Shown piece after piece: positions 38,924-50,701 of a DNA stretch of 64,000 nt. Position 1 is the first letter of the stretch. Each line of letters begins with the position of its first letter. This DNA comes from Erwinia sp. OLFS4 (GTDB lineage Bacteria; Pseudomonadota; Gammaproteobacteria; Enterobacterales; Enterobacteriaceae), in the NCBI RefSeq assembly GCF_002752165.1, contig NZ_MOMB01000046.1, positions 124,001 through 188,000 on the forward strand. The letters run 5' to 3'. Under the pieces are notes generated by a model. It did not search any database and was not told where the DNA came from. It saw only the letters and a program-made list of their open reading frames with translations. Position numbers and translations under genes: made by a program.

Positions 38924-39954
38924 TCAGGATTTATCCTGAACAGCTCAGAGCGCAGCTCCAGGAGGGGCTGCGCCCCTGTTATATCCTCAGCGGCAATGAA
39001 CCACTGTTGCTCCAGGAAAGTCAGGATGCCATCCGTCACCAGGCTCAGCAGCACCAGTTTACCGAACACCACAGTGACAATATTGATGCCCATACCGACT
39101 GGGATGCACTGTTCGCCAGCTGTCGCGAGCTAAGCCTGTTTGCCAGCCGGCAGACCCTGACGCTGCAGCTGGCGGAAAACGGTCCGAACGCAGCAATTGC
39201 CGAGCGGCTCGTCACCCTGAGCAGCCTGCTGCACGATGATTTATTGCTGATTTTACGCTGTCCGAAACTCACCAAAGCACAGGAAAACAGCGCCTGGTAT
39301 AAAGCGCTGAGCGCGCATGCGGTGGTAGTCCCCTGCCAGGCGCCGGAACAGGCCCATCTGCCACGCTGGGTACATGGGCGGGCAAAACAGCTAAATCTGC
39401 AGCTGGATGATGCCTCAGTACAGCTACTGTGTTACTGCTATGAAGGTAACCTGCTGGCCCTGTCACAGGCCCTTGAACGACTGGGATTATTATGGCCGGA
39501 GGGTAAGCTAACTCTGCCCCGGGTGGAGGCCGCAGTAAATGATGCCTCTCACTTTACCCCCTTTCACTGGGTGGACGCCCTGCTGGCGGGAAAAAACAAA
39601 CGTGCACTGCACATTCTCCACCAGCTACAGCAGCAGGAAAGTGAGCCGGTGATTATGTTACGCACGTTACAACGCGACCTGATGACCTTGCTGACCCTGC
39701 AGCGTCAGATGAAAACGGTCGCCTTGCGCAGCCTGTTTGACCAGTATCGCGTCTGGCAAAACCGTCGCCCGCTGTTTAGCGAGGCATTACAGCGCCTTAG
39801 TGCAGACCGACTCAGGCTGTCAGTCAGTCAGCTGACGCGCATTGAACTGATACTAAAACAGGACTATGGACAATCGGTCTGGAGCGAACTGGAAACGCTG
39901 ACGCTGATGCTATGCCACCCTGGTTTTCCCGAGGATCTCGTTCATGACGGCTAA
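38920..39954 (+). CDS. holA: DNA polymerase III subunit delta HolA
   Basis: This 344-residue delta subunit of the clamp loader opens the beta clamp for loading on DNA. It has the AAA+-like fold of the family without an ATP site. Recognisable segments are [32 protein letters not shown] and the C-terminal helical collar ending [12 protein letters not shown]. The E. coli protein is 343 residues. It overlaps lptE (ATGA) and the start of nadD. Confidence 0.97.
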   Translation: MIRIYPEQLRAQLQEGLRPCYILSGNEPLLLQESQDAIRHQAQQHQFTEHHSDNIDAHTDWDALFASCRELSLFASRQTLTLQLAENGPNAAIAERLVTLSSLLHDDLLLILRCPKLTKAQENSAWYKALSAHAVVVPCQAPEQAHLPRWVHGRAKQLNLQLDDASVQLLCYCYEGNLLALSQALERLGLLWPEGKLTLPRVEAAVNDASHFTPFHWVDALLAGKNKRALHILHQLQQQESEPVIMLRTLQRDLMTLLTLQRQMKTVALRSLFDQYRVWQNRRPLFSEALQRLSADRLRLSVSQLTRIELILKQDYGQSVWSELETLTLMLCHPGFPEDLVHDG

Positions 39955-40609
39955 TCTGGCGCTTTACGCCCTGCTTGGCGGGACGTTTGACCCGATACAT
40001 TACGGCCACCTGAAACCCGCTGAGGCCCTGGCCCGCCAGGTCGGTTTAGGTAAAGTGACCCTGATGCCAAACAATGTGCCGCCCCACCGCCCGCAGCCGG
40101 AAGCCAGTGCTGCACAGCGTCTGACTATGCTCAGACTGGCGATCCGCGGCCGGCCCCTGTTCGATATTGATGAACGGGAACTGCAGCACCATGCCCCCTC
40201 GTACACCCTTGATACTCTGCAAACCCTGCGTGCCGAGCGGGGTGACCGGCAGCCGCTGGCATTTATTATCGGCCAGGATTCGTTGCTTACCCTGCCCAGC
40301 TGGCACGGAGGCTACAGCCTGTTAAATTATTGCCATCTGCTGGTATGTCAGCGGCCAGGCTATAATCAGCAGATGAAAACGGAAGATGATCAGCGCTGGC
40401 TGCAACAACATCAGGTAAACGATCCACGCCGGCTGCATCAGCAACCGGCCGGCTGCATTTTTCTGGCGCAAACCCCGCTGATTAATATTTCCGCGACAGA
40501 AATTCGCCAGCGTCGCCATCTGGGACAAGCCTGTGACGATTTGCTGCCGGCGGCGGTGTCACAATTTATGGATCGTGAAGGGTTGTATCGCGATCTTCGC
40601 CCGGCGTGA
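39944..40609 (+). CDS. nadD: Nicotinate-nucleotide adenylyltransferase NadD
   Basis: This 221-residue essential enzyme of NAD synthesis makes deamido-NAD from nicotinate mononucleotide and ATP. The nucleotidyltransferase motif [12 protein letters not shown] lies near residues 12-23 and the second motif ISATEIRQR near 180. It is slightly longer than E. coli NadD (213) at the N-terminus and has an 11-bp overlap with holA. No clear terminator follows. Confidence 0.96.
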   Translation: MTANLALYALLGGTFDPIHYGHLKPAEALARQVGLGKVTLMPNNVPPHRPQPEASAAQRLTMLRLAIRGRPLFDIDERELQHHAPSYTLDTLQTLRAERGDRQPLAFIIGQDSLLTLPSWHGGYSLLNYCHLLVCQRPGYNQQMKTEDDQRWLQQHQVNDPRRLHQQPAGCIFLAQTPLINISATEIRQRRHLGQACDDLLPAAVSQFMDREGLYRDLRPA

Positions 40610-40696
40610 TATACTGCGCCGCTCATTTTTTGTCGCTTCAGTAATATGCTGGCTGCTGGCGTATTCCATTCTGCTAAAATTTCAAGGGGGAACCTT

Positions 40697-41014
40697 TTGC
40701 AAGGTCAGGCACTCCAAGAGTTTGTTATTGATAAAATTGATGACCTTAAAGGTCAGGATATTGTATCCGTAGATGTACAGGGCAAATCCAGTATTACTGA
40801 TTGCATGATTATATGTACCGGCACCTCTACCCGCCACGTTGCGTCTATTGCCGACCATGTGGTACAGGCTTCCCGCCAGGCGGGGCTGATGCCGCTGGGG
40901 GTGGAAGGCCAGAATGTCGCCGACTGGATAGTGGTCGATCTTGGCGATGTGATAGTCCATGTCATGCAGGAAGAAAGCCGTCAAATGTATCAACTGGAAA
41001 AGCTCTGGAGCTGA
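40697..41014 (+). CDS. rsfS: Ribosomal silencing factor RsfS
   Basis: This 105-residue Iojap-family protein binds ribosomal protein L14 and blocks 30S-50S joining in starvation. It follows E. coli RsfS throughout ([37 protein letters not shown]). I chose a TTG start with AAGGGGG upstream because it gives the E. coli N-terminus (QGQALQEF) and length; the frame is open further upstream. It is followed 3 bp later by rlmH. Confidence 0.95.
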   Translation: MQGQALQEFVIDKIDDLKGQDIVSVDVQGKSSITDCMIICTGTSTRHVASIADHVVQASRQAGLMPLGVEGQNVADWIVVDLGDVIVHVMQEESRQMYQLEKLWS

Positions 41015-41017
41015 CAG

Positions 41018-41488
41018 GTGAAGTTGCAGTTGGTCGCAGTAGGCACCCGAATGCCGGACTGGGTACAAAACGGTTTTATGGAATACCTGCGCCGTTTTCC
41101 CAAAGATATGCCGCTTGAACTGCTGGAAGTTCCGGCAGGAAAGCGTGGGAAAAACGCGGATATTAAACGCATTCTGGAAAAGGAAGGCGAGCAGATGCTG
41201 GCGGCAGCAGGAAAAGGCAACCGGATTATCAGTCTGGATATTCCCGGTCAGCCCTGGGATACCGCGCAGCTGGCGGTACAACTGGAGCGCTGGAAACAAG
41301 ACGGTCGCGATGTCAGTTTACTGATCGGTGGGCCGGAAGGACTGGCTCCCACCTGTAAAGAGGCGGCAGAACAAAGCTGGTCGCTTTCCGCCCTGACACT
41401 CCCCCATCCCTTGGTGCGTGTGCTGGTTGCCGAAAGCCTCTATCGGGCATGGAGCATAACGGCAAACCATCCTTATCATCGCGAATAA
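41018..41488 (+). CDS. rlmH: 23S rRNA pseudouridine1915 N3-methyltransferase RlmH
   Basis: This 156-residue SPOUT methyltransferase modifies pseudouridine 1915 in helix 69 of 23S rRNA. The knotted SAM-binding region is visible as LLIGGPEGL and [18 protein letters not shown]. The start is GTG. Together with rsfS it forms a ribosome pair directly upstream of the mrd cell-shape genes, as in E. coli. Confidence 0.96.
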   Translation: MKLQLVAVGTRMPDWVQNGFMEYLRRFPKDMPLELLEVPAGKRGKNADIKRILEKEGEQMLAAAGKGNRIISLDIPGQPWDTAQLAVQLERWKQDGRDVSLLIGGPEGLAPTCKEAAEQSWSLSALTLPHPLVRVLVAESLYRAWSITANHPYHRE

Positions 41489-41508
41489 TCGGGCAGACCA
41501 CACTGCGG

Positions 41509-43413
41509 ATGAAATTACAACGCAACTCCTTTCGTGACTATACCGCTGAACAAGCCCTGTTTGTGCGGCGCGCGCTTATTGCGCTGTTTATTATTATGCT
41601 GCTGTCCGGCGTGCTGGTGGTTAACCTGTATCACTTACAGATTCAGAGCTACACAACTTACAGCACCCGATCAAATGAAAACCGGATAAAGCTGGTGCCA
41701 ATAGCGCCCAGCCGCGGCATTATCTATGACCGTAACGGGATACCGCTGGCGCTTAACCGCACTATCTATCAACTGGAACTGATCCCGGATAAAGTCGACA
41801 ATCTGCAGGAAACCATCAATGCCCTGCGTCCCATTGTCGATTTAACCGATGAGGATATCGATAACTTCCAGAAAGAGCGCAAACGTTCACGACGTTTTAG
41901 CTCCATTCCGCTGAAAACCAGCCTCAATGAAGTGCAGGTCGCGCGTTTTGCTGTCAATCAGTACCGTTTTCCAGGGGTGGAGGTTAAAGGCTATCAGCGC
42001 CGTTATTATCCCTACGGTTCTGCTTTAACCCACGTAATTGGTTATGTGTCAAAAATCAACGATCGTGACGTCAAAGCGCTTGATGAACAGGGAAAACTGG
42101 CTAATTACGCGGCAACACGTGATATCGGTAAACTGGGCATCGAGCGCTATTATGAAGAAACCCTGCACGGCAAAACCGGCTATGAAGAAGTCGAAGTGAA
42201 TAACCGTGGACGGGTGATACGTCAGTTGCATGAGCAATCTCCGCAGGCCGGGCGCGATATCTATCTGACGATTGATCTTAAATTACAGCAGTATATTGAA
42301 ACTCTGCTGGCAGGCAGCCGTGCCGCCGTGGTGGTAACCGACCCGCGTAGTGGTGGGGTGCTGGCGATGGTCTCGACCCCCAGTTATGACCCGAATCTGT
42401 TTGTTGATGGCATTTCCAGTAAAGAATACAGCCAGTTACTGAACAATGAAAATCACCCGCTGATCAATCGCGCCACCCAGGGCGTTTATCCGCCGGCATC
42501 CACCGTTAAACCCTATGTTGCGGTCTCAGCGATGAGTGCGGGCGTCATTAATCGGAATACCTCACTGTTTGATCCCGGCTGGTGGCAACTTCCCGGTTCT
42601 GAAAAACGCTACCGCGACTGGAAAAAATGGGGGCATGGCCGGCTGAACGTGACAAAAGCGCTGGAGGAGTCCGCCGACACCTTCTTTTACCAGGTCGCTT
42701 ACGATATGGGTATCGATCGCCTTGGCGAATGGCTGGGTAAATTTGGCTATGGCCATCTGAGTGGGATTGACCTGGCAGAAGAGCGTGCCGGCAATATGCC
42801 GACCCGCGAATGGAAAATGAAGCGGTTTAAGAAACCCTGGTATCAGGGTGATACTATTCCCGTGGGTATCGGTCAGGGCTACTGGACGGCGACACCGGTG
42901 CAGATGAACAAAGCACTGATGATCCTGATTAATGATGGCGTGATTAAGGTGCCGCATCTGATGATGTACACCAGCCTCAATGGCCAGAAAGAGACCTTTA
43001 CCCAACCGCCTTCCACACCCATTGGCAACGTCCATTCCGGCTACTGGGAAATTGCTAAAGATGGTATGTATGGTGTAGCAAACCGTCCCAATGGAACCGC
43101 TCATAAAAGCTTTGCGGATGCGCCTTACAAAATCGCGGCTAAATCAGGTACCGCACAGGTATTTGGCCTGAAAGAGAATGAAACTTACAATGCGCATAAA
43201 ATTGCTGAGCGTCTGCGCGATCACAAGCTGATGACCGCGTTTGCCCCTTACGACAGTCCGCGTGTTGCCGTGACCATTATTCTGGAAAACGGCGGTGCCA
43301 GCCCGGCTGTCGGTACCGTTATGCGTCAAATCCTCGATCACATTATGCTTGGGGATAACAATACTAACCTGCCAGACGCGACACCCACGCCGCCTGGCTA
43401 CGAAGGCGAGTAA
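41509..43413 (+). CDS. mrdA: Penicillin-binding protein 2 MrdA
   Basis: This 634-residue class B transpeptidase of the elongasome cross-links lateral-wall peptidoglycan with RodA and MreB. A membrane anchor at about residues 22-44 is followed by the dimerisation domain and the transpeptidase domain. The active serine is S331 in the SxxK motif STVK; SADTFF supplies the SxD motif and KSGTAQ the KSG triad. The residue before the serine is Ala, where E. coli has Gly as I remember it (PPGSTVK). The ATG aligns with the E. coli start. Confidence 0.97.
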   Translation: MKLQRNSFRDYTAEQALFVRRALIALFIIMLLSGVLVVNLYHLQIQSYTTYSTRSNENRIKLVPIAPSRGIIYDRNGIPLALNRTIYQLELIPDKVDNLQETINALRPIVDLTDEDIDNFQKERKRSRRFSSIPLKTSLNEVQVARFAVNQYRFPGVEVKGYQRRYYPYGSALTHVIGYVSKINDRDVKALDEQGKLANYAATRDIGKLGIERYYEETLHGKTGYEEVEVNNRGRVIRQLHEQSPQAGRDIYLTIDLKLQQYIETLLAGSRAAVVVTDPRSGGVLAMVSTPSYDPNLFVDGISSKEYSQLLNNENHPLINRATQGVYPPASTVKPYVAVSAMSAGVINRNTSLFDPGWWQLPGSEKRYRDWKKWGHGRLNVTKALEESADTFFYQVAYDMGIDRLGEWLGKFGYGHLSGIDLAEERAGNMPTREWKMKRFKKPWYQGDTIPVGIGQGYWTATPVQMNKALMILINDGVIKVPHLMMYTSLNGQKETFTQPPSTPIGNVHSGYWEIAKDGMYGVANRPNGTAHKSFADAPYKIAAKSGTAQVFGLKENETYNAHKIAERLRDHKLMTAFAPYDSPRVAVTIILENGGASPAVGTVMRQILDHIMLGDNNTNLPDATPTPPGYEGE

Positions 43414-43418
43414 AGGCA

Positions 43419-44531
43419 ATGAATGACAGCACCCAGAAAAAATCGTTGTGGATGCGTATTCACCTCGATCCTATCTTTCTGATTATCGTCACCGCGCTGC
43501 TGGTTTACAGCGCCTTTGTTATCTGGAGTGCCAGCGGCCAGGATCCTGGCATGATGGAACGAAAAATCGGCCAGATTGGTATTGGACTGGCAATGATGGT
43601 GGTACTGGCTCAGGTTCCTCCGCGGATTTACGAAGGCTGGGCGCCTTATCTCTATATTTTTTGTATGATTTTGCTGATTGCCGTTGACGCATTTGGCCAT
43701 ATCAGTAAAGGCGCACAGCGCTGGCTGGACCTCGGTTTTGTTCGCTTTCAGCCTTCGGAAATCGCAAAAATTGCCGTTCCCCTGATGGTGGCGCGTTTCA
43801 TCAATCGCGACGTCTGCCCACCGACGCTGAAAAATACCGCGCTGGCGCTGGCGCTGACCTTCTTACCTACCTTACTGGTTGCTGCCCAGCCAGACCTCGG
43901 CACCGCCATTCTGATTGCCGCGTCCGGTCTGTTTGTGCTGTTTTTATCGGGAATGAGCTGGAAATTAATTGCGGTCGCCCTGTTACTGATCGCCGCATTT
44001 ATTCCGATACTCTGGTTCTTTCTGATGCATGACTACCAGCGCGCCAGGGTGATGATGCTGCTGAATCCGGAAAGCGATCCCCTCGGTGCCGGCTATCATA
44101 TTATTCAGTCGAAGATCGCCATTGGTTCCGGTGGCCTGCGTGGTAAAGGCTGGATGCACGGTACACAGTCACAACTGGAATTTTTACCCGAACGGCATAC
44201 TGACTTTATCTTTGCGGTGCTGGCAGAAGAGCTGGGACTGGTGGGTGTACTGCTGTTACTGGGGCTTTATCTGCTACTGATTATACGAGGGCTGATGATT
44301 GCCGCCCGGGCGCAAACCACCTTTGGCCGGGTAATGGCCGGCGGATTAATGCTGATTCTTTTTGTCTATGTGTTCGTTAATATTGGCATGGTGAGCGGAA
44401 TTTTACCGGTGGTTGGTGTTCCCCTGCCGCTGGTAAGCTATGGCGGTTCTGCGCTAATTGTATTAATGGCTGGCTTTGGTATTGTGATGTCAATTCATAC
44501 ACACCGAAAGCTATTGTCGAAAAACGTATAA
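43419..44531 (+). CDS. mrdB: Peptidoglycan glycosyltransferase RodA (MrdB)
   Basis: This 370-residue SEDS-family protein has about ten membrane helices and polymerises glycan strands with PBP2. The family signature appears as [15 protein letters not shown] and [11 protein letters not shown] near the C-terminus. It begins 5 bp after mrdA. Confidence 0.97.
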   Translation: MNDSTQKKSLWMRIHLDPIFLIIVTALLVYSAFVIWSASGQDPGMMERKIGQIGIGLAMMVVLAQVPPRIYEGWAPYLYIFCMILLIAVDAFGHISKGAQRWLDLGFVRFQPSEIAKIAVPLMVARFINRDVCPPTLKNTALALALTFLPTLLVAAQPDLGTAILIAASGLFVLFLSGMSWKLIAVALLLIAAFIPILWFFLMHDYQRARVMMLLNPESDPLGAGYHIIQSKIAIGSGGLRGKGWMHGTQSQLEFLPERHTDFIFAVLAEELGLVGVLLLLGLYLLLIIRGLMIAARAQTTFGRVMAGGLMLILFVYVFVNIGMVSGILPVVGVPLPLVSYGGSALIVLMAGFGIVMSIHTHRKLLSKNV

Positions 44532-44550
44532 CATACAAGAGGACGCGGGC

Positions 44551-45636
44551 ATGCGTAAGGATTGGCTTGGGGTTGGCCTGGCAGCATTACTGCTGGCGGC
44601 CTGCAGTAGCGAAGATCAGCAACAGACCGCCGCTCCGGCACAACAGGTCTATAACGGCCCGGTGATTGATATCCCCGGGGCGGAGCCCAAATATGAACCG
44701 CTAAATCCGTCGACCAGTCAGGACTATTCGGTTAACGGTAAAACCTATCATATTATTCGTCATCCCGATAACTACAGCGAAACCGGACTGGCCACCTGGT
44801 ATGGTGATGAAGCCAGCGGTAACCGTACCGCTACTGGCGAAACCTTCGATCCCGACGCCTTCACTGCCGCCCATCCGACGCTACCGCTGCCATCTTACGT
44901 CCGTGTCACCAATCTGGCTAACGATCGGCAGGTCGTCGTGCGGGTCAACGATCGTGGTCCATACACCGCAGGACGGGTCATTGATTTGTCAGAAGGGGCG
45001 GCCAGGCGTCTGAATATCTCCGGAAACTCCCGCGTACGGCTCGACTATATAAAAGTAGCGCCTGACGGCACACTTTCCGGGCCGGGAACCCTCGGTACCC
45101 GGGTGATAAAACAGAGTTTTGCCCTGCCACCACGTCCGGAAATCGGTGCCAGTAGCGCGACACCCGCTGACGCCACGCCAGCTAGCGACGCCGCCATCAG
45201 CCATCCACCAGCCGCGCAATCCCTCTCCAGCCAGACAGAACAAGGCAATGATAACGGACAATCCCTTGCCCATAGTGGGGGCCTGCTGGGCGCACCGCAA
45301 CCGCTCCCTCCGGGGGTACTGGAAGGCAGCGAAAATCAGAGCATTGCTACAGCCCGCCATTCACTGCCCCCGGCCTCCAGGTCAACAACGATGCCTGCCA
45401 GCAATGGTCACTATGTGGTTCAGGTGGGGGCACTGAGCGATCCAGCGCGCGCGCAGCAGTGGTTACAAAGCCTGAGCAAGCGCTTTGGCGTACCGGGAAA
45501 AGTTAACCACCAGGGGGCGGTTTATCGGGTGCAACTGGGTGATTTTCGCTCACGTCAGCAGGCCAGCGCGTTGCAACAGCGTTTACTGCAGGAAGCAAAC
45601 CAGTCGTCATTTATTACCCAGGCTTCCGCCGGTTAA
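44551..45636 (+). CDS. rlpA: Septal-ring lipoprotein RlpA
   Basis: This 361-residue outer-membrane lipoprotein has lipobox LLAAC (cysteine at about residue 17) and a double-psi beta-barrel domain (residues ~75-170; [20 protein letters not shown]). A Pro/Ala/Ser-rich linker and a C-terminal SPOR domain (residues ~285-360; [17 protein letters not shown]) follow; SPOR binds denuded septal glycan. In Pseudomonas RlpA is a lytic transglycosylase; activity in enterobacteria is less certain. It lies between mrdB and dacA as in E. coli. Confidence 0.95.
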   Translation: MRKDWLGVGLAALLLAACSSEDQQQTAAPAQQVYNGPVIDIPGAEPKYEPLNPSTSQDYSVNGKTYHIIRHPDNYSETGLATWYGDEASGNRTATGETFDPDAFTAAHPTLPLPSYVRVTNLANDRQVVVRVNDRGPYTAGRVIDLSEGAARRLNISGNSRVRLDYIKVAPDGTLSGPGTLGTRVIKQSFALPPRPEIGASSATPADATPASDAAISHPPAAQSLSSQTEQGNDNGQSLAHSGGLLGAPQPLPPGVLEGSENQSIATARHSLPPASRSTTMPASNGHYVVQVGALSDPARAQQWLQSLSKRFGVPGKVNHQGAVYRVQLGDFRSRQQASALQQRLLQEANQSSFITQASAG

Positions 45637-45771
45637 CTGACCGCCCGTGACAGACTGTTTTTTATCTTATTTTGACACAACTGTTCAGTAAATACGGGTG
45701 CCTGGCGGGGGCGCTTTTGTTATAGTGAATCACTTTTTTAACCTTCTGCCATGGATGTTGTGCGCCTTAAC

Positions 45772-46983
45772 ATGAACATGCTGACCTCTTCCCGCTTTTT
45801 CAAACGCCTGACCATCAGTGCCCTCGTTACTCTCAGCCTCACTGCCGTCGCACAGGCTGATGAAGTAAATATTAAAACCATGATTCCCGGCGTACCGGAT
45901 ATTGACGCAGAAGCTTATGTCCTGATTGATTACAACTCCGGTAAAGTACTGGCAGAAAAAAATGCGGATGCCCGCCGCGATCCGGCCAGCCTGACAAAAA
46001 TGATGACCAGCTATGTGATTGGTCAGGCGGTGAAAGCCGGTAAAATTCATCAGGATGACATTGTCACCGTCGGCAAAGATGCCTGGGCAACCGGCAACCC
46101 GGTGTTTAAAGGCTCCTCGCTGATGTTTCTGAAACCGGGCGATCGGGTACCTGTATCACAACTGACGCGCGGAATTGTTTTGCAATCAGGGAATGATGCC
46201 TGCGTTGCCATGGCCGATTACGTTGCCGGCAGCCAGGACGCATTTGTCGGTCTGATGAACAACTATGTCAAAGCCCTCGGTCTGCAAAATACTCATTTTC
46301 AGACTGTTCATGGTCTTGATGCCGAAGGACAGTACAGCACGGCGCGTGATATGGCGCTGATTGGCCAGGCGCTCATCCGCGACGTGCCGGATGAATATGC
46401 CGTTTATAAAGAAAAAGAATTTACCTTCAATAATATCCGTCAGCTCAACCGCAACGGCCTGCTGTGGGACTCCAGCCTGAACGTCGACGGCATTAAAACC
46501 GGTCATACTGCCGCCGCGGGCTATAATCTGGTCGCCTCGGCAACGGAAGGCCAGATGCGGCTGATTTCCGCCGTACTTGGCGGCCATACCTATAAAGGCC
46601 GCGAAACGGAAAGTAAAAAGCTGCTCACCTGGGGCTTCCGCTTTTTTGAAACCGTGGCACCGCTGAAAGCGGGCAAAGAGTTTGCTTCTGAGCCAGTCTG
46701 GTTTGGTCGCAGCGACCGTGCTCAGCTGGGTGTGGATAAAGACGTTTATCTGACCATTCCCCGTGGCCGCATGAAAGATCTCAAAGCCAGCTACACGCTG
46801 AGCAACAGCGAACTGCATGCGCCGCTGGCTAAAAATCAGGTGGTTGGCACTATTAATTTCCAGCTGGATGGTAAAACCGTCGAGCAGCGGCCGCTGGTCG
46901 TGCTGACAGAAGTGCAGGAAGGTGGTTTCTTTGGTCGCATCATCGACTATATTAAACTGATGTTCCATCACTGGTTCGGCTAA
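45772..46983 (+). CDS. dacA: D-alanyl-D-alanine carboxypeptidase DacA (PBP5)
   Basis: This 403-residue low-molecular-weight PBP trims pentapeptides and sets cell diameter and shape. Signal peptide to about residue 29 (TAVAQA before DEVN). The active motifs are SLTKM (SxxK), SGN in [13 protein letters not shown] and KTGHT (KTG). The C-terminal amphipathic anchor [14 protein letters not shown] is conserved. I placed the start at the ATG giving the E. coli length; the frame is open seven codons earlier. Confidence 0.96.
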   Translation: MNMLTSSRFFKRLTISALVTLSLTAVAQADEVNIKTMIPGVPDIDAEAYVLIDYNSGKVLAEKNADARRDPASLTKMMTSYVIGQAVKAGKIHQDDIVTVGKDAWATGNPVFKGSSLMFLKPGDRVPVSQLTRGIVLQSGNDACVAMADYVAGSQDAFVGLMNNYVKALGLQNTHFQTVHGLDAEGQYSTARDMALIGQALIRDVPDEYAVYKEKEFTFNNIRQLNRNGLLWDSSLNVDGIKTGHTAAAGYNLVASATEGQMRLISAVLGGHTYKGRETESKKLLTWGFRFFETVAPLKAGKEFASEPVWFGRSDRAQLGVDKDVYLTIPRGRMKDLKASYTLSNSELHAPLAKNQVVGTINFQLDGKTVEQRPLVVLTEVQEGGFFGRIIDYIKLMFHHWFG

Positions 46984-47048
46984 CAGCAGCCAGGGTAAGC
47001 GTGCCGGCTTGATATGCGTGTACGCATCCCCATATTAAAACTATCAGT

Positions 47049-47081
47049 ACACTCCCGCCCTCGCGGGAGTGTTTGTTTTTT
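47049..47081 (+). terminator. Intrinsic terminator of dacA
   Basis: ACACTCCCGC and GCGGGAGTGT form a perfect 10-bp stem with a CCTC loop, followed by TTGTTTTTT. ybeD starts 18 bp further on. Confidence 0.92.
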
Positions 47082-47098
47082 GCGTCGCCGGAGTGATT

Positions 47099-47362
47099 AT
47101 GAAAACCAAACTCAATGAACTGCTTGAATTTCCTTGCCCTTTTACCTACAAAGTGATGGGCGTGGCGCACCCTGAACTGGTTAACCGGGTGGTCGAAGTT
47201 GTTCAACGCCATGCGCCGGGTGATTACAGTCCGCAAGTGAAACCCAGCAGTAAAGGAAATTATCATTCCGTGTCCATTACCATTACCGCCACCCATATTG
47301 ATCAGGTGGAAACCCTGTACGAAGAGCTGGGCAATATCGAAATTGTCCGTATGGTGCTCTGA
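47099..47362 (+). CDS. ybeD: DUF493 family protein YbeD
   Basis: This 87-residue protein has the ACT-like fold of E. coli YbeD and the same length ([20 protein letters not shown]). Its function is unproven; its constant position beside lipB and lipA suggests a role linked to lipoate metabolism. The ATG is preceded by GGAGTG. The frame is open upstream across the dacA terminator, which argues for this start. Confidence 0.93.
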   Translation: MKTKLNELLEFPCPFTYKVMGVAHPELVNRVVEVVQRHAPGDYSPQVKPSSKGNYHSVSITITATHIDQVETLYEELGNIEIVRMVL

Positions 47363-47448
47363 ACCACAGGAATGCCGGTAGCCGCGCTGGTTCCTCAGCC
47401 CTGCCGGCGTTATACTGCCGCTTTATGACTTCCTGACGGATATCCGCT

Positions 47449-48102
47449 TTGCAGGACAACTCTCTGATCGTTCGCCCGCTGGGGCTACAACCCTGGGCGC
47501 CTGTTTCCGATGCCATGCATCGCTTCACCGATCGACGCCATGCACATAGCGCCGATGAAATCTGGCTGGTGGAGCATCCCCCTGTGTTTACCCAGGGTCA
47601 GGCAGGAAAAGCAGAACACTTGTTGACCCCTGGCGACATCCCGGTAATGCAGAGTGACCGCGGTGGTCAGGTGACTTACCACGGTCCGGGCCAGCAGGTC
47701 ATGTATGTGCTTATCAATCTGAAACGCCGGAAACTGGGTGTGCGCCAACTGGTCAGCGCGCTGGAAGAGACGGTTATCCATCTCCTGATGCACTGGCAGA
47801 TACCCGCCGCCGCCCGGGCCGATGCGCCAGGGGTATATGTTAACCATCGCAAGATTTGTTCGCTGGGGCTGCGTATTCGCAACAGCTGTTCGTTTCACGG
47901 CCTGGCACTTAACGTCAACATGGACCTTTCCCCTTTTCTGAGAATAAATCCGTGCGGTTATTCTGGTCTGGAAATGACTCAAATCAGCGATTTTGTTCCC
48001 GGCATTACGCTGTCGGATGTGCAGCCATTGCTGGTGACTACCTTCGCGAAACAGCTGAACGTTAGTTCACTGCGCTGGCAGCACGATGGCCTGCCGTTTT
48101 AA
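47449..48102 (+). CDS. lipB: Octanoyltransferase LipB
   Basis: This 217-residue enzyme transfers octanoate from acyl carrier protein to lipoyl domains, the first step of lipoate synthesis. The catalytic residues K135 (HRKICSLG) and C169 (INPCGY) are present, as is the [12 protein letters not shown] block. The start is TTG, the same start codon I recall for E. coli lipB; no in-frame ATG occurs until deep in the domain. Confidence 0.95.
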   Translation: MQDNSLIVRPLGLQPWAPVSDAMHRFTDRRHAHSADEIWLVEHPPVFTQGQAGKAEHLLTPGDIPVMQSDRGGQVTYHGPGQQVMYVLINLKRRKLGVRQLVSALEETVIHLLMHWQIPAAARADAPGVYVNHRKICSLGLRIRNSCSFHGLALNVNMDLSPFLRINPCGYSGLEMTQISDFVPGITLSDVQPLLVTTFAKQLNVSSLRWQHDGLPF

Positions 48103-48278
48103 GGCACGCTGGCCGCCAGGCTTTACAATTATGCAACATTAAATACCCCATTCAGGCTGAAAGTGCCTGGCGACAATGATATAATTTTTGCGCTTTTATA
48201 AAAAAAGTTGAAACCTGCTTAGCGACCAGTTTTTCGCCCTGTGGAAACAGCGCATGCCAAATCGGGACTTGTAATACT

Positions 48279-49244
48279 ATGAGTAAACCAATTCAGATGG
48301 AACGCGGGGTAAAATACCGCGATGCGGATAAAATGGCGTTAATCCCGGTAAAAACCGTGGTAAGTGAACGCCAGGAACTGCTACGCAAACCCGAATGGAT
48401 GAAAATTAAACTGCCTGCTGATTCCAGCCGCATCCAGGGCATTAAAGCTGCAATGCGTAAAAACGGCCTGCACTCAGTTTGTGAAGAAGCCTCATGCCCT
48501 AACCTGGCAGAATGTTTTAACCATGGTACCGCCACCTTTATGATACTCGGTGCCATCTGCACCCGCCGCTGCCCGTTCTGCGATGTCGCCCATGGCCGGC
48601 CGGTGGCCCCCGATGCCAACGAACCGCTTAAACTGGCCCAGACTATTGCCGATATGGGGCTGCGCTACGTGGTTATCACCTCGGTTGACCGTGATGATTT
48701 ACGTGACGGCGGTGCCCAACATTTCGCCGACTGCATCAGCGCAATCCGCGAGAAAAATCCAGCCATCAAAATTGAAACCCTGGTACCGGACTTCCGCGGA
48801 CGGATGGATCGCGCGCTGGAAATTCTTAATGCCTCACCGCCGGATGTCTTTAACCACAATCTGGAAAACGTGCCGCGCGTTTACCGGCAGGTTCGCCCCG
48901 GCGCGGATTATAACTGGTCCCTGAAGCTGCTGGAGCGTTTTAAACAGGCGCACCCGACGCTGCCAACCAAATCCGGTTTAATGGTCGGCCTGGGTGAAAC
49001 CAACAGCGAGATTATTGAGGTCATGCGTGATTTACGTCGCCATGGCGTTACCATGCTGACGCTGGGACAATACTTACAGCCCAGCCGTCATCACCTGCCG
49101 GTTCAGCGTTACGTCAGCCCGGCTGAGTTTGATGAGATGAAGCAGGAAGCGCTGGCCATGGGCTTTACCCATGCCGCCTGCGGGCCTTTTGTCCGTTCGT
49201 CTTATCACGCGGATATGCAGGCTAAAGGAATGGAAGTGAAGTAA
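48279..49244 (+). CDS. lipA: Lipoyl synthase LipA
   Basis: This 321-residue radical-SAM enzyme inserts two sulphurs into the octanoyl chain made by LipB. The auxiliary cluster ligands lie in [12 protein letters not shown] and the SAM cluster motif in CTRRCPFC (CX3CX2C); the C-terminal RSSYH serine ligand is present. Length equals E. coli LipA. The LysR-type gene ybeF that lies between lipB and lipA in E. coli is absent; the 176-bp gap holds no gene. Confidence 0.97.
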   Translation: MSKPIQMERGVKYRDADKMALIPVKTVVSERQELLRKPEWMKIKLPADSSRIQGIKAAMRKNGLHSVCEEASCPNLAECFNHGTATFMILGAICTRRCPFCDVAHGRPVAPDANEPLKLAQTIADMGLRYVVITSVDRDDLRDGGAQHFADCISAIREKNPAIKIETLVPDFRGRMDRALEILNASPPDVFNHNLENVPRVYRQVRPGADYNWSLKLLERFKQAHPTLPTKSGLMVGLGETNSEIIEVMRDLRRHGVTMLTLGQYLQPSRHHLPVQRYVSPAEFDEMKQEALAMGFTHAACGPFVRSSYHADMQAKGMEVK

Positions 49245-49381
49245 AGCCGTGGACTTTACGCTATCGCATTGCAGATAAACCTTGCCGCTGCATCAGGGTA
49301 GCGTTCACCGCATGCAACGCCGCCGCAGCGGATACGGCAAAACAACTACAGTTGACAAGCCACGTGGTCAATAACAGACAT

Positions 49382-49405
49382 AAAAAAACCCGCCGGAAGC
49401 GGGTT
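49382..49405 (-). terminator. Intrinsic terminator of cspE
   Basis: On the minus strand AACCCGC and GCGGGTT form a 7-bp stem around TTCCG, followed by TTTTTA. It starts about 20 bp after the cspE stop. Confidence 0.85.
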
Positions 49406-49425
49406 TTCGGAATCTGACTGATAAC

Positions 49426-49635
49426 TTACAGAGCGGTAACGTTAGCAGCAGAAGGGCCTTTGGCGCCGTTAGTGATTTCAAACTCAACACGCTGACCTTC
49501 AGCCAGAGTTTTGAAACCGTTGCTCTGGATGGCAGAGAAGTGAACGAACACGTCTTTGCTACCATCTTCCGGAGTAATGAAACCAAATCCTTTGGACTCA
49601 TTAAACCACTTAACGCTACCTTTAATCTTGGACAT
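49426..49635 (-). CDS. cspE: Cold-shock-like protein CspE
   Basis: This 69-residue single cold-shock domain has RNP1 KGFGFI and RNP2 VFVHF intact and is nearly identical to E. coli CspE, an RNA chaperone and transcription antiterminator that is expressed without cold shock. AAAGGT precedes the ATG; the frame is open for ten further codons upstream but the family start is clear. It lies between lipA and pagP; tatE, crcB and ybeM of the E. coli interval are missing. Confidence 0.96.
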   Translation of the reverse strand: MSKIKGSVKWFNESKGFGFITPEDGSKDVFVHFSAIQSNGFKTLAEGQRVEFEITNGAKGPSAANVTAL

Positions 49636-49785
49636 CAATATTACCTTTACTTGAAAAATGGACACTCGTTTGTGTCACTTACTAGTACAGCAAGTTGGCT
49701 GGCTTTTGTCCAGTAATGAATCGCAAAAAAGTGATAAATACTGTTTTTTTCGCCTGAGGCACCCACTTATCTGCCGTCAGACAGT

Positions 49786-50355
49786 TCAAAACTGCCAGCG
49801 TAACCAGGCAAAATATACATTACCATTATTATAAGTGCCAGGAATATAGGTCATCTGAAAGGTGGCTGGCCCATAACCCACTGAAAACAATGGCAACAAC
49901 ACCGGAACCGGGATGTATTTCCAGTTATCACGCATTGTGGCGCCTACCGTATAACCGGCGCCAAGCCTGAAATTATCATCCTCAAGCGGACGCCAGATCT
50001 TTTCCCAGCCATAGCCTCCAATCGGTTCCCATTTATTGAAGGAATCTTTAAACGCCATCAGGTAAAGACCGTGCCAGTTGCCATTATCATCAAAACGAGA
50101 AACACCGCCACCGGCACCCCAGGGGCGCTCGTTGTAGCGGTCGGTATGCTCCCGATCGTAGGTCAGACGATTATGCCAGGTAATGGCTGGAATATAGAGA
50201 TCGACATGCTGAGGTTGCTGCCAGGTCTGACTGATACCCCCGGTAAAATCAGACCAGAGACCTTTGATTGTTCCCGACGCGTTATGGCTGGCGTCGTTGG
50301 CCGCCTGCACGCCGGGTACAATAACCAGAAAAGTAGCAATAATATAACGTTTCAC
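49786..50355 (-). CDS. pagP: Lipid A palmitoyltransferase PagP
   Basis: This 189-residue outer-membrane beta-barrel enzyme moves palmitate from phospholipid to lipid A, giving resistance to cationic peptides. The signal peptide ends VQA before ANDAS. The catalytic histidine lies in [10 protein letters not shown] and the Asp-Ser pair in [11 protein letters not shown]; the protein ends in a typical aromatic outer-membrane residue (WLRWQF). In E. coli pagP is PhoP-controlled; I see no clear PhoP box upstream. Confidence 0.95.
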   Translation of the reverse strand: MKRYIIATFLVIVPGVQAANDASHNASGTIKGLWSDFTGGISQTWQQPQHVDLYIPAITWHNRLTYDREHTDRYNERPWGAGGGVSRFDDNGNWHGLYLMAFKDSFNKWEPIGGYGWEKIWRPLEDDNFRLGAGYTVGATMRDNWKYIPVPVLLPLFSVGYGPATFQMTYIPGTYNNGNVYFAWLRWQF

Positions 50356-50701
50356 GATAGCAAGTTTTATACCGGTTAAAATGGAATCAGCGCCATGAGG
50401 GTTAATCAGTCAGCTCCCCGGGCACGACAGAATTAACCAATTTTTAAGCCGGTTCAACTTATTCCCATCGCCATTCAGACCTTTTACCTTATTTTACACG
50501 TTAAAAATGACCAAACCGCCTTGCCATCCTGTTTCCATCACGGTTAATTAGTCAGAATCATGAATACCAAAAAATATATAACTCATTGAATAATATAAAA
50601 ACATAAAAATAAACATCGCGTTACTATTAAATAATGTTTAAGTATTTAGGCGCTATCTGATAGGATAGTTCTTATTTTTTCAATCCGGGGGCCGTTTCAG
50701 T
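50356..50701. other. AT-rich gap between pagP and the zinc-ribbon gene
   Basis: This 346-bp divergent gap becomes very AT-rich from about 50560 to 50690 (many ATAAA and AAAAT tracts), in contrast to the core genes on its left. It should carry promoters for both flanking genes. A short palindrome CTATCTGATAG lies near 50653. No coding frame or RNA is recognisable. It marks the change from conserved E. coli-like order to lineage-specific genes. Confidence 0.5.
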
